A DNA stretch of 10,968 nt from DATEVL01 sp964448245 (GCA_964448245.1 CAYUWF010000079.1:1-10968); one strand, 5' to 3'. Counted from the stretch's first letter, positions 1 through 7,162 are shown. A program made the numbers and translations. Notes: generated from the sequence alone by a model not told the origin.

Positions 1-314
1 TCGGCCATCCCCGGGTGGAGCGTGGCGTCGGTTTCGTCCATCCAGGTCAGGCCGACCGACGTGGCGTTGACGATGGTCGTGGAATAGGTGTCGCTGGCCA
101 GGCCCGGATCGGTCGTCGCCAGGTCGCCTGGGATGCCGATGGCCACAGTCAGGACCTTAGGCCCCGCCGGCTCGGCGCCGGGGGTGACCGTCACGACCTG
201 GACCTCGCCGCCGACGATCACGGTGACGACCGCTGGCTCCGGCGTCGTGCAGGCCGCCAGGATCAGTCCGGCGACAACCAGCAACGAGAATAGAACAACG
301 AACTTGGTGCGCAT
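1..314 (-). CDS. ABC transporter solute-binding lipoprotein, N-terminal part (runs off left edge)
   Basis: This is the first 104 residues of an exported lipoprotein, read from an ATG at 314. The sequence shows a basic start (MRTK), a hydrophobic segment at about residues 5-20 and a lipobox ending LAAC, so the mature protein should be anchored through that Cys. A Val/Thr-rich linker follows, then KVLTVAIGIPGDLATTDPG, the usual opening of family-5 (peptide/nickel/oligopeptide) solute-binding proteins. A strong Shine-Dalgarno, AAGGAGG at 321-327, lies 6 bases before the ATG and fixes the start. It is the third gene after the oppD-like and oppF-like ATPases on the same strand, so it is probably the receptor for that transporter. 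The ligand cannot be told from this fragment. Family assignment is inference from the N-terminus and context; the rest lies outside the window. Confidence 0.85.
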   Translation of the reverse strand, partial: MRTKFVVLFSLLVVAGLILAACTTPEPAVVTVIVGGEVQVVTVTPGAEPAGPKVLTVAIGIPGDLATTDPGLASDTYSTTIVNATSVGLTWMDETDATLHPGMA

Positions 315-396
315 GCTTCCCCTCCTTATAGGGATTCGCAAGATCTGAAGTGCGCGTGCCTGCCGATACCGTGACCTTGTGCCTGTGCCCCGAGCC

Positions 397-407
397 TCAC
401 CTCCTTT
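397..407 (-). promoter_or_regulatory. Strong Shine-Dalgarno-like sequence with no start codon in range
   Basis: AAAGGAGGTGA (minus strand, 407 to 397) is almost perfectly complementary to the 16S rRNA 3' tail. No ATG, GTG or TTG follows within the next 20 bases. It lies in the spacer between the oppF-like gene and the solute-binding protein gene, which has its own SD 70 bases further on. It could be the relic of a lost small gene, a ribosome standby site, or chance. Confidence 0.4.
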
Positions 408-416
408 CGAATCTCA

Positions 417-438
417 CGCCTGGCAGACGTCCCAGGCG
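417..438 (-). promoter_or_regulatory. Intercistronic stem-loop just after the oppF-like stop codon
   Basis: A perfect 7-bp inverted repeat (CGCCTGG at 438-432 and CCAGGCG at 423-417, minus strand) encloses an 8-base loop and begins 1 base after the TGA of the oppF-like gene. No T-run follows, so it is not a canonical intrinsic terminator. Hairpins at this place in transporter operons are known to stabilise the upstream mRNA or partly attenuate transcription, setting the ratio of ATPase to binding protein. That role is inferred here. Confidence 0.45.
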
Positions 439-439
439 A

Positions 440-1462
440 TCACACCATGTGGCAAGCGACGTAATGTTCCGGCGTGATCTCCCTCCAGGCCGGAACCTGT
501 TCGGCGCAAATCTTCTCGGCCAACCAGCAGCGCGTGCGGAAGCGGCAGCCCGACGGCGGATTGGCCGGGCTGGGGACATCCCCTTCAAGGATAATACGTT
601 TTCGGCTTTCCTCAACCGCCGGGTCGGCGACCGGCACGGCCGAGAGCAGTGCCTGGGTGTAGGGATGCAGCGGCTGGGTGTAGAGCTCATCGCGCTCGGC
701 CTGCTCCACCAGGACGCCCAGGTACATCACCCCCACCCGATCGCAGAGATGGCGCACCATCGACAGGTCGTGGGCGATAAAGAGATATGTCAGGCCGAAC
801 TGGTTCTGCAGGTCCTCCAGCAGATTGACGACCTGGGCCTGGATCGAGACGTCCAGCGCCGAGATCGGCTCATCGCAGACGATGAACAGGGGGTTCAGGG
901 CCAGGGCCCGCGCCACGCCGATGCGCTGGCGTTGACCCCCCGAGAACTCGTGGGGGTAGCGGTTGGCGAAGGCCGGATTCAGACCGACCAGTTCGAGCAG
1001 CTCATCCACCCGCTGCTGGATGGCCGGACCCTTGACCGTGCCGTGGACGACGAGCGGCTCGCCGATGATCTCGCCCACCGGCATGCGCGGGTTGAGGCTG
1101 GCGTAAGGGTCCTGGAAGATCATTTGCATCTTGCGCCGCATGCGCCGCATTTCGTTGGCCGGCAGACCCACCAGGTCGCGGCCATCAAAGTAGACATGGC
1201 CGGAGGTCGGGGGATAGAGCTGCAGGATGGTCCGCCCGGTAGTCGACTTGCCGCAGCCAGACTCGCCGACCAGGCCGAAGGTTTCGCCGCGTTTGATGTC
1301 GAAAGAGATGTCGTCGACGGCGCGCACGGTGCCGATGGTCTTCTGAATGATGATGCCGCGGGTGATCGGGAAATGCTTGACCAAATGCTCGACTCGCAGC
1401 AAGACGCCGTCGCTCGAGGCGGCCGGGGCCTTCATCTCGACATGCATCGCAGCTTCGGTCAT
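440..1462 (-). CDS. Oligopeptide/dipeptide-type ABC transporter ATP-binding protein (OppF/DppF-like)
   Basis: This is a cytoplasmic ATPase subunit, 340 aa, usual length for the family. Visible motifs are Walker A GESGCGKST (66-74), Q-loop Gln117 in IFQDP, signature FSGGQRQR (173-180), Walker B LFIVCDEP (192-199) and H-loop His231. The C-terminal oligopeptide-type domain has four cysteines (306, 312, 319, 337) spaced C-x5-C-x6-C-x17-C, a pattern linked to a 4Fe-4S cluster in some homologues. SGGQRQR with ASLNPRMPVG supports the F-type rather than the D-type subunit. The ATG overlaps the TGA of the upstream oppD-like gene as ATGA (1462-1459), so translation is probably coupled and this start is preferred over Met6. 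The two ATPases should form a heterodimer powering uptake of peptides or related solutes. The substrate could equally be nickel or sugars, since family names do not settle it. Confidence 0.93.
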   Translation of the reverse strand: MTEAAMHVEMKAPAASSDGVLLRVEHLVKHFPITRGIIIQKTIGTVRAVDDISFDIKRGETFGLVGESGCGKSTTGRTILQLYPPTSGHVYFDGRDLVGLPANEMRRMRRKMQMIFQDPYASLNPRMPVGEIIGEPLVVHGTVKGPAIQQRVDELLELVGLNPAFANRYPHEFSGGQRQRIGVARALALNPLFIVCDEPISALDVSIQAQVVNLLEDLQNQFGLTYLFIAHDLSMVRHLCDRVGVMYLGVLVEQAERDELYTQPLHPYTQALLSAVPVADPAVEESRKRIILEGDVPSPANPPSGCRFRTRCWLAEKICAEQVPAWREITPEHYVACHMV

Positions 1463-2466
1463 GCCCGCAACGCTCCGGTGCGCACGTCCACCCAGCAGGC
1501 CAACTCGTGGTGCGGCGCCACCTGCATCAGCGGGGGATTCTCCTGCCGGCAGCGGTCTTTGACGAAGGCGCAGCGCGGGGCGAACGGGCAGTAGCCGGGC
1601 TCCTCATAGAGCACGGGAGGCAATCCGTCGATCGAATCCAGCCGTTCCTTCCGTTGGTCGAGGCGCGGCAGGCTCCCGATCAGTCCGAGGGTGTAGGGAT
1701 GAAGCGGGTTAGCGAAGAGCTCCTTCACCGGCGCGTGTTCGATGATGTACCCTCCGTACATCACCGCCACGCGCTGCGCCAGGCCGGCGATGATCCCCAG
1801 GTCGTGGGTGATCCAAATGATCGCCATCCCGATCTCGTCCCGCAAGCGCTTGACCAACTCGACGATCTGGGCCTGGATCGTGACGTCGAGCGCCGTCGTC
1901 GGCTCGTCGGCGATCAGGATCTGCGGGGAGCAGGAAATCGCCATGGCGATCATCACCCGCTGCCGCATCCCGCCCGAGAATTGGTGAGGATAGTCGCCCA
2001 GCCGCTCGGCGGCCTTAGGGATGCCCACCATCTCGAGCAGCTCCGCCGCCCGCTCGGCTGCGTGCTTCTTGTTCATCCCCAGGTGGATCTCGAGTGGCTC
2101 GGTCAGCTGGCGGCCGATGGTCAGCACCGGATTGAAGGAGGTCATCGGGTCCTGGAAAACCATAGCGATCTGCGCCCCGCGTATCTGACGAATTTCGTCG
2201 GGGGTCATCTTGAGCAGATCGATGCCGAGGAAGTTCGCCTGGCCCCGGGTGATTTCGCCGGGGGGCTCGGGAATCAGACGCAACATGGAGAGAACGGTTA
2301 CCGTCTTGCCGCATCCGCTCTCACCGACGATGCCCAGGGTTTCTCCCGAGTCCAGATGAAATGACACACCGTTGACGGCGTGCACCATACCGTCGGTGGT
2401 CTTGAATTGGGTTGCCAGACCGATGACGTCGAGAACGCGCGGCGAGGTGTTGAGGTCGCGGAGCAT
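1459..2466 (-). CDS. Oligopeptide/dipeptide-type ABC transporter ATP-binding protein (OppD/DppD-like)
   Basis: This is the partner ATPase, 335 aa from the Met chosen here. It shows Walker A GESGCGKT (48-55), Q-loop in VFQDPMTSFNPVLTIG, signature FSGGMRQR (163-170), Walker B ILIADEPTTALD, and switch His221 in THDLG. FSGGMRQRVMIAMA is typical of D-type subunits. Four C-terminal cysteines (293, 299, 306, 324) repeat the C-x5-C-x6-C-x17-C spacing of the F subunit. The start is uncertain. ATG at 2466 has an AGGAG about 12 bases upstream and a short leader before the conserved RVLDVIGL. ATG at 2499 adds 11 residues but has no SD. The longest frame, from 2580, adds an Arg/His-rich stretch unlike the family and is unlikely. 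The gene is first after the promoter at 2615-2642 and is coupled to the oppF-like gene by ATGA. No permease gene lies upstream; the transposase remnant does. Confidence 0.92.
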   Translation of the reverse strand: MLRDLNTSPRVLDVIGLATQFKTTDGMVHAVNGVSFHLDSGETLGIVGESGCGKTVTVLSMLRLIPEPPGEITRGQANFLGIDLLKMTPDEIRQIRGAQIAMVFQDPMTSFNPVLTIGRQLTEPLEIHLGMNKKHAAERAAELLEMVGIPKAAERLGDYPHQFSGGMRQRVMIAMAISCSPQILIADEPTTALDVTIQAQIVELVKRLRDEIGMAIIWITHDLGIIAGLAQRVAVMYGGYIIEHAPVKELFANPLHPYTLGLIGSLPRLDQRKERLDSIDGLPPVLYEEPGYCPFAPRCAFVKDRCRQENPPLMQVAPHHELACWVDVRTGALRA

Positions 2467-2614
2467 CCGGGGACCGCTCTCCTGTTGGAGGGTTGCCATC
2501 GAGTGAGTCGAGCCAGCTAAGCGCCGATGCCGGTGGGAACGCCGGGCCCCGGAACCAGCATGCCAGAGGCGGAGCCGCATTCCCCACGGCCGGGCCGAGC
2601 GGGCTCGCGGCGGA

Positions 2615-2642
2615 ATTATACCGTAAAGCCCACCCGCGTCAA
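2615..2642 (-). promoter_or_regulatory. Sigma-70-type promoter for the oppD-oppF operon
   Basis: On the minus strand, a -35 TTGACG (2642-2637) is followed by a 16-base spacer and a perfect -10 TATAAT (2620-2615). Transcription should start near 2608. That leaves a GC-rich leader of about 140 bases before the 2466 start codon, or 108 bases before 2499. The promoter ends only 7 bases from the conserved left edge of the transposase remnant at 2649. I see no clear operator or riboswitch in the leader. Confidence 0.75.
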
Positions 2643-2648
2643 TTCTGA

Positions 2649-3176
2649 GCGTTCCCTCACCTAGAATGCTCCCGAGAGGGAACCGTGGCCGAAGGCGAGA
2701 AGATCACCCTGCCAGAACGTCGGAAGTACCTGCCTTGCCCCAGCCTGACTACCGGACGGCGACCCGGCGGCAGAAAATTGCCATGCTGACGGGGGCCGAG
2801 CGGCTCACGCAGCTGCACGGCAAGGGTCTGATCAGGCTCGTGGCGGGCGACCTCCGGTGCAGGCCCCGTCGGCACCAACGGGGGCTGCTCATCTGCTGGA
2901 AGCAGGCTGTCCCCCAACTGACCATCTCCCGCACCCGTCCCTTCCGCAGGAACGACAACCCGCTGGCGGAAGAGAAGAACGGCTCCCTGGTCCGGGGCTA
3001 CTTCGGCTTTGCCCGTCTCGACACCGTTGCTCAGACCAACCTGCTCACCGAATTCACGACCGCGTGTGGCTCCTGCACAACTTCCCCCACCCAGTCATGC
3101 GCCTGCTGAACAAGCGCCACCGAGCTGACGGCACGCTGGCCCGCTCCTCGGACCACCCCCAAGGCCGCCTTCGACC
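2649..3176 (+). pseudogene. Decayed DDE-integrase transposase, copy 1 (internal deletion, frameshifts)
   Basis: This is a remnant of an rve/DDE transposase (IS481-like; family not certain). Reading starts at GTG 2685 and encodes an N-terminal helix-turn-helix region matching copy 2 at 3896. A single-base loss near 2715-2740 shifts the frame, which resumes as QPDYRTATRRQK, then LTQLHGKGLIRLVAGDL. At about 2883 the similarity to copy 2 stops. The reading jumps to the far C-terminus of the catalytic domain: RPFRRNDNPLAEEKNGSLVR (from about 2936), where NDN-x4-E-x-KN carries the likely third catalytic acid. The next two frames continue it as LLHNFPHPVMRLLNKRH, then TTPKAAFD, before the N gap. Most of the catalytic domain, including the first two acidic residues, is therefore deleted, and at least three frame breaks are present. 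It cannot make an active enzyme. Confidence 0.8.
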
Positions 3177-3276
3177 NNNNNNNNNNNNNNNNNNNNNNNN
3201 NNNNNNNNNNNNNNNNNNNNNNNNNNNNNNNNNNNNNNNNNNNNNNNNNNNNNNNNNNNNNNNNNNNNNNNNNNNN
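3177..3276. other. Assembly gap (100 N)
   Basis: Exactly 100 N bases, the conventional filler for a gap of unknown length. It follows the C-terminal transposase remnant and cuts the 3' end of the lipoprotein gene. Genes on the two sides need not be adjacent in the genome. Confidence 0.99.
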
Positions 3277-3802
3277 TCGTGGCGCCGCCGGAGAAGCGGC
3301 CACTCTCGAAAAGTCCGGGGACGCCGGTGAGGAAGATCTCGGGACTATGACCAACGCCAGTTGAGTCAACTAGGCTGAACTCGAAGCCCGTCAGGCTGCA
3401 CGAGGAGGCGGTTGCCAAGTTGCATGTGACGGATATCTTGGGCATGACGTAATGGGTCGACGGCGCCGGTGTGGGGTTGGACGAGTTCGCCTGACCGACG
3501 ATGTCATCCGCGGGTGCGACGACCTCTATGACGCTGATAGTCATGTCGTCGACGGCCACCTCCGATCCGACGGGGGCAGGATCGGAAATCGAGGAACCGG
3601 CCGCAGATGCCGGTTCCGTAGGCGCGGGGCCCGACGGCTCGGTCGCTGGGATGTCTTGCGCCTGGGTCGCGGCGCCGCTGGTTGTCGTTGCGGCTGGTGG
3701 CGTCACCTGTGGCTTTGACGCACCGCACGCGGCGATTAGGACGGCGAAAATCGCAAGCGCAGCGCCGTAGGCGGAGTGTTTTCGAATGAAGTGAGCGAGC
3801 AT
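3277..3802 (-). CDS. DUF4352-like secreted lipoprotein (3' end lost in gap)
   Basis: 175 residues are readable from ATG 3802, which has AAGGAGG 5 bases upstream (3808-3814). A longer frame to 3889 adds residues before this strong site and is rejected. The protein has a charged start, a hydrophobic segment (about 12-25) and a lipobox ending IAAC with Cys26, so it should be a lipid-anchored extracytoplasmic protein. Residues 30-75 are a low-complexity Pro/Ala/Thr/Ser linker. From about 76, VGSEVAVDDMTISVIEV and, later, FEFSLVDSTGVGHSPEI resemble the immunoglobulin-like DUF4352 domain: a beta-rich fold with a mid-domain L-x-D-x-x-G turn. The domain is cut off by the gap near its last strands. 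The molecular function of DUF4352 lipoproteins is not known. The gene lies between two transposase remnants of opposite strand to itself. Confidence 0.8.
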
Positions 3803-3877
3803 TAATCCCTCCTTGGCCCCTGATAGAGGCACCTGAACCTTGAGGTTATCGCATTTTCCTGGCAGCCGCAAGGTGAC

Positions 3878-4206
3878 GCGTTCCCTCACCTAACTATGGC
3901 CGGAGGCGAGAAGATGAACCTGGCAGAACGTCGCAAGTTCCTGCGCTTGCTCCAGCCTGACTACCGGGCGGCGACCCAGCGGCAAGAAAATTCCATACTG
4001 ACGGGGGCCGAGCGGCTCACGCAGCTGCACCGCAAGAGTCTGATCAGGCTCGTGGCGGGCGACCTCCGGCGCAGGCCCCGTCGGCGCCTACGGGGAGGGT
4101 CCTATGGCCCGGAGGTCGAGTCGGCCGTCCGCCTCATCGCCTCTGCTCAGCTGCACTGCGCGCAGCGCGGCGCAAGTGTCGCTACGGGGTGCTGCGCCAA
4201 GGGTTG
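3878..4206 (+). pseudogene. Decayed DDE-integrase transposase, copy 2 (N-terminal fragment only)
   Basis: A second copy of the same element as at 2649. The 15-base GCGTTCCCTCACCTA upstream of the coding start is identical in both (3878-3892 and 2649-2663), so similarity begins before the gene and probably marks the element's left end. Reading from ATG 3896 gives 103 residues: MAGGEKMNLAERRKFLRLL, then LTQLHRKSLIRLVAGDLRRR and SYGPEVESAVRLIA, the usual N-terminal DNA-binding region of these integrases. After about residue 85 it loses sense and stops at 4204-4206. The catalytic domain is absent. Fragments in other frames to about 4245 may continue the remnant. Nucleotide similarity to copy 1 is clear to about 4098. 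It abuts the 3' end of the solute-binding protein gene. It is not functional. Confidence 0.78.
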
Positions 4207-4245
4207 AGGGCTCACGCGACGAATCCAACCAATACGGCGTCGCTC

Positions 4246-6162
4246 TTAACCCTCACACCCAGGCCCCGGCGTGAACGCCTCAACGTTCCACAACAGGCTG
4301 CTGGCGGTCGGATCGGCTTGCAACCCGCAGACCAGCGGGCTCGCAATCAGCATTCTCGGCCATTGCAGCAGAGGCAACGATGGCACGGCTTCAGACAGGA
4401 TCGATTGCGTTTCGGCCACCGATGGCAAGTAGGCGGCGCCCGCCACCGGCCCGAGTCTTGCCTGCGCGCAGGCCGCGTCATAAGCCGGGTTGCGGAAGCC
4501 GCTGGCATTGCTGCCCTCGGGATTCTCCGCCGAAGGGATCTCGGCGCTGGTGAACAGCTCGCAGGTCGGGCCCACCCACTGCAGCCACGGCCAGACAATG
4601 AGATCGAAGGCGCGGCCGAAGGCCGGGCCGTCCGGCCAGGGCGCATACAGCGTCTCGGCCGGGAGGACCTCGATGGCGATCTCCACACCGCATTGGGTCA
4701 GATCCGCAGCGACCGCCCGCGCCAGCGATTCCTCGGCCGCGCCGGGCGCGGTCAGCAGGGAAAGACTCAGCGCTGTACCGCCGTCGATTCCGACGACGGC
4801 CTGCGCGACGCGCGGCGTGCCGGGATCGGCATCATCGTCGACCCAGCCCAGGGACGTCAACGCCTCGTTCCCGCTCGCCACGCTGTAGCTGGAGGCAGCC
4901 GAGGACGATGACAGCGGATGACCCGCCGGGGTCATCCCGGAAGGGACGGGGACGAGGCCCGCGGCGGCAAGGTCGATCAGCCCCTGCCGATCGATGCAGG
5001 AGGCCAGCGCCCGCCTCGCCTTGATCTCGGCCAGGATGGCCGGCCGCCCGTCGACCGGGGCCCCGCCGAAGTCCAGCCGCTCCATCAGCACACCCGGCGT
5101 CGAAAGGAACTGAATCCGCCCATCCACGGAGAGCTGCACCAGCGTGGCGAGCAGGGACTCGTCCAGCAGCGACTCTTCCAGGACGTCGCACTCTCCCGTC
5201 AGCACCTGCTGCAGCGCCGCCTCCCCCCCTTCGCCGAGGAATCGAACCTGCAGACGGTCGAAGGCCGGCAGGCCCTCGGCCCGGCGATGGTAGTTCGGAT
5301 TGGGAACGAACTCGATCGATTCGCCCGGAGTCCAAACGTCGAGCATGTACGGCCCCCAGCCGAGGGGCACTGCCCGGGCTGCCTCCGCCTGGAGGAGCTC
5401 GGCCGGCGCCAGCCCGTCCAACATGTGTTCGGGGAGCGGCGTCCAGAAGTCGCCGGCGAATTCGGGATCGAAGTAGCCGGGGATCCCGGTCCAACGGACG
5501 GTGCGCTCGTCCACCGCTTCGTATGAAGCGGTGCGATAGACCTGATCCTTCAGGCTGGGGGTGTCGGGATCGGCGTCGAGCTTGAAGGAGAAGACCGAGT
5601 CGTGCGATGTGAGCGGCTCACCGTCGGACCACACCAGATCGGGGAGCAGCGTGAAGTCGACGACCTGGCGGTCCAGCTGGGCCTGGCCGCCCTCGAATTT
5701 CCGCACGCAGTCGGGCGAGGTGCAACCCGATGGGAGGTAGGGCTTTCCCGGCGCCAGCTGCTCCGGGAGCATCGACTCGGGATTGAGATAGAGGTCGCCG
5801 CTGGCGAGGGAGATCGTCTCGAGCCGGACCGAGCCCGCTTCGATGGAAGGCGTCGCATCCATGATGACCGGACGGTACTCGTAGCCAAGGACGTCGAACG
5901 GCCCGTCATAGAGCGCGGGCAATAACGTCTGCGCCGATGGGTTGGGGGAATCGTAGAGATAGAGTGTGTCCGGCTCTTCGGCCAGACACACGACGAGCAC
6001 TTTCGGCGCCGGAGGCGCGGTCGGCACGATCGGTCGTGGCGTCGGCGTATCGGCCGCCCCCTGCGGGAAGGGGACGTCGATGGCGGGGGCGGTGCAGGCA
6101 GCCACGGCCAGCAGGCAGGCGCCGAGCGCGGCCAACACCAGTGGCCCGCCTTGCGGCCGGTT
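4246..6162 (-). CDS. Family-5 ABC transporter solute-binding lipoprotein (5' end lost in gap)
   Basis: 638 residues are readable before the TAA at 4246; only a short N-terminal piece should be missing, because the signal peptide core (LVLAALGACLLAVAAC, lipobox VAAC) is present just after the gap. A Thr/Pro linker (DTPTPRPIVPTAPPAPK) joins it to the binding domain. Family-5 landmarks include YLYDSPNPSAQTLLPALYD, LVWSDGEPLTSHDSVFSFKL and GPYMLDVWTPGESIEFVPN followed by PNYHRRAEGLPAFDRLQVRF; the last group is the usual mid-protein signature. Its role is to capture a solute outside the membrane for an ABC importer; peptide is the commonest ligand but is not shown. It does not sit with permease or ATPase genes on this contig and is much longer in its linker and insert regions than E. 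coli OppA-type proteins. The stop is directly beside transposase remnant 2, which may have replaced its downstream neighbours. Confidence 0.88.
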   Translation of the reverse strand, partial: NRPQGGPLVLAALGACLLAVAACTAPAIDVPFPQGAADTPTPRPIVPTAPPAPKVLVVCLAEEPDTLYLYDSPNPSAQTLLPALYDGPFDVLGYEYRPVIMDATPSIEAGSVRLETISLASGDLYLNPESMLPEQLAPGKPYLPSGCTSPDCVRKFEGGQAQLDRQVVDFTLLPDLVWSDGEPLTSHDSVFSFKLDADPDTPSLKDQVYRTASYEAVDERTVRWTGIPGYFDPEFAGDFWTPLPEHMLDGLAPAELLQAEAARAVPLGWGPYMLDVWTPGESIEFVPNPNYHRRAEGLPAFDRLQVRFLGEGGEAALQQVLTGECDVLEESLLDESLLATLVQLSVDGRIQFLSTPGVLMERLDFGGAPVDGRPAILAEIKARRALASCIDRQGLIDLAAAGLVPVPSGMTPAGHPLSSSSAASSYSVASGNEALTSLGWVDDDADPGTPRVAQAVVGIDGGTALSLSLLTAPGAAEESLARAVAADLTQCGVEIAIEVLPAETLYAPWPDGPAFGRAFDLIVWPWLQWVGPTCELFTSAEIPSAENPEGSNASGFRNPAYDAACAQARLGPVAGAAYLPSVAETQSILSEAVPSLPLLQWPRMLIASPLVCGLQADPTASSLLWNVEAFTPGPGCEG

Positions 6163-6163
6163 G

Positions 6164-6263
6164 NNNNNNNNNNNNNNNNNNNNNNNNNNNNNNNNNNNNN
6201 NNNNNNNNNNNNNNNNNNNNNNNNNNNNNNNNNNNNNNNNNNNNNNNNNNNNNNNNNNNNNNN
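6164..6263. other. Assembly gap (100 N)
   Basis: Exactly 100 N bases, a filler gap of unknown true length. It removes the start codon and promoter of the solute-binding protein gene and is bordered on the right by a palindromic repeat, a likely cause of the assembly break. Confidence 0.99.
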
Positions 6264-6266
6264 CTT

Positions 6267-6320
6267 CCCCCTCTCCGCCACGAGAGCACAGGGATTGAGG
6301 CTCTCTCCGCGGAGAGGGGG
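6267..6320. repeat. Palindromic intergenic repeat downstream of trmD
   Basis: A perfect 12-bp inverted repeat (CCCCCTCTCCGC at 6267-6278 and GCGGAGAGGGGG at 6309-6320) spans a 30-base loop. A nested perfect 14-base palindrome, CTCTCCGCGGAGAG, lies at 6303-6316. The left arm contains CCTCTCCGCCACGA, which recurs exactly at 9360-9373 inside the element near the sigma gene. It lies 26 bases beyond the trmD stop codon, so the RNA hairpin might also help end trmD transcription, though there is no T-run. Confidence 0.7.
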
Positions 6321-6346
6321 TAGGGGGTGAGGCCGGCACGCCGAAT

Positions 6347-7111
6347 CTATTCATTGGGATCGGATCCGCCCTCTCTGGATCTGCGTTGAATGTCTTCAAG
6401 GATTCTCCGATCCTCCTCCGAGAGGTCGGCGTGCTCGAGCAGGTCCGGCCGTCGCCTCAGCGTGCGCGCCAACGCCTGACGACGCCGCCAGGCGGCGATG
6501 CGCGGGTGATCGCCGGAGAGGAGGACCTCGGGGACTTTCCGCCCTTCGAAGTCCGGAGGCCGCGTGTAGTGCGGGTATTCGAGCAGTCCGGAAGCGTGGG
6601 AGTCGTCGAGGGCGCCGTTCTCATTCCCCAGCACGCCCGGCAGGCAGCGCGCCACCGCATCGATCACGACCAGCGCCGGCAGTTCCCCGCCGGTGAGGAC
6701 AAAGTCCCCAATCGAGATTTCGTCGGTGGCCAGATCTTGGCGGACCCGTTCGTCGACCCCTTCGTAGCGCCCGCTCAGGAGCGCCAGCCGCGGCTGGCCG
6801 GCCAATTTCTGGGCCACGGCCTGGTCGAAGAGGCGGCCCTGCGGGGTCAGCAGGATGATCGGGGTGGTGGCGAGCGCCTCTCCCAAGACGGCACGAACGG
6901 CGGCGAAGAGCGGCTCGGGCTTCATCACCATCCCGCCGCCTCCTCCGTAGGGAGTGTCGTCCGTCGTGCGGTGCCGATCGGTCGTGAAGTCGCGCGGGTC
7001 GTGCAGCCGCACCTCGAGCAAACCCGTTTGGCGCGCCCGTCCGAGCACGCTAGCCGCCAGGTACGGCGCAAGCAGATCGGGGAAAACGGTGAAAACATCG
7101 AAGCGGAGCAT
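6347..7111 (-). CDS. trmD: tRNA (guanine37-N1)-methyltransferase
   Basis: 254 aa, the usual TrmD length. It methylates N1 of G37 next to the anticodon in tRNAs reading CNN codons, using S-adenosylmethionine, which prevents +1 frameshifting; it is normally essential. The SPOUT trefoil-knot motifs are all present: DDTPYGGGGGMVMKPEP (51-67), LLSGRYEGVDERV (111-123), DEISIGDFVLTGGELPALVV (130-149) and the catalytic loop with Asp169/170 in DDSHASGLLEYPHYTRP, followed by VPEVLLSGDH. A C-terminal helical tail ends in a charged segment. The ATG at 7111 opens directly into the conserved FDVFTVFPDL. There is no good SD, but an extended -10 promoter lies 52 bases upstream. The usual partners rimM, rpsP and rplS are absent; trmD instead follows a sigma/anti-sigma/NUDIX group. 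Confidence 0.97.
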   Translation of the reverse strand: MLRFDVFTVFPDLLAPYLAASVLGRARQTGLLEVRLHDPRDFTTDRHRTTDDTPYGGGGGMVMKPEPLFAAVRAVLGEALATTPIILLTPQGRLFDQAVAQKLAGQPRLALLSGRYEGVDERVRQDLATDEISIGDFVLTGGELPALVVIDAVARCLPGVLGNENGALDDSHASGLLEYPHYTRPPDFEGRKVPEVLLSGDHPRIAAWRRRQALARTLRRRPDLLEHADLSEEDRRILEDIQRRSREGGSDPNE

Positions 7112-7162
7112 GCCGGGAGCGCGTCGCGAAACAAAGCGACCCAGGTGCGGGTCGGCGGGAGG

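Noticed and set aside
350..1594. Long plus-strand open frame over the ATPase genes
   Set aside because: It is the antisense shadow of oppF/oppD-like coding sequence in GC-rich DNA. It has no family motif, whereas the minus strand shows complete ABC ATPase motifs.
4216..4243. Hairpin GCGACG/CGTCGC after the solute-binding protein stop as a terminator
   Set aside because: The stem is 6 bp with a 16-base loop and no T-run; too weak to call, and it may be transposase-remnant sequence.
6164..6399. N-terminus of the large solute-binding protein starting at 6399 across the gap
   Set aside because: The apparent frame passes through 100 N of unknown true length and through the 3' end of trmD plus a palindromic repeat. 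The signal peptide immediately left of the gap shows the real start is inside the gap.
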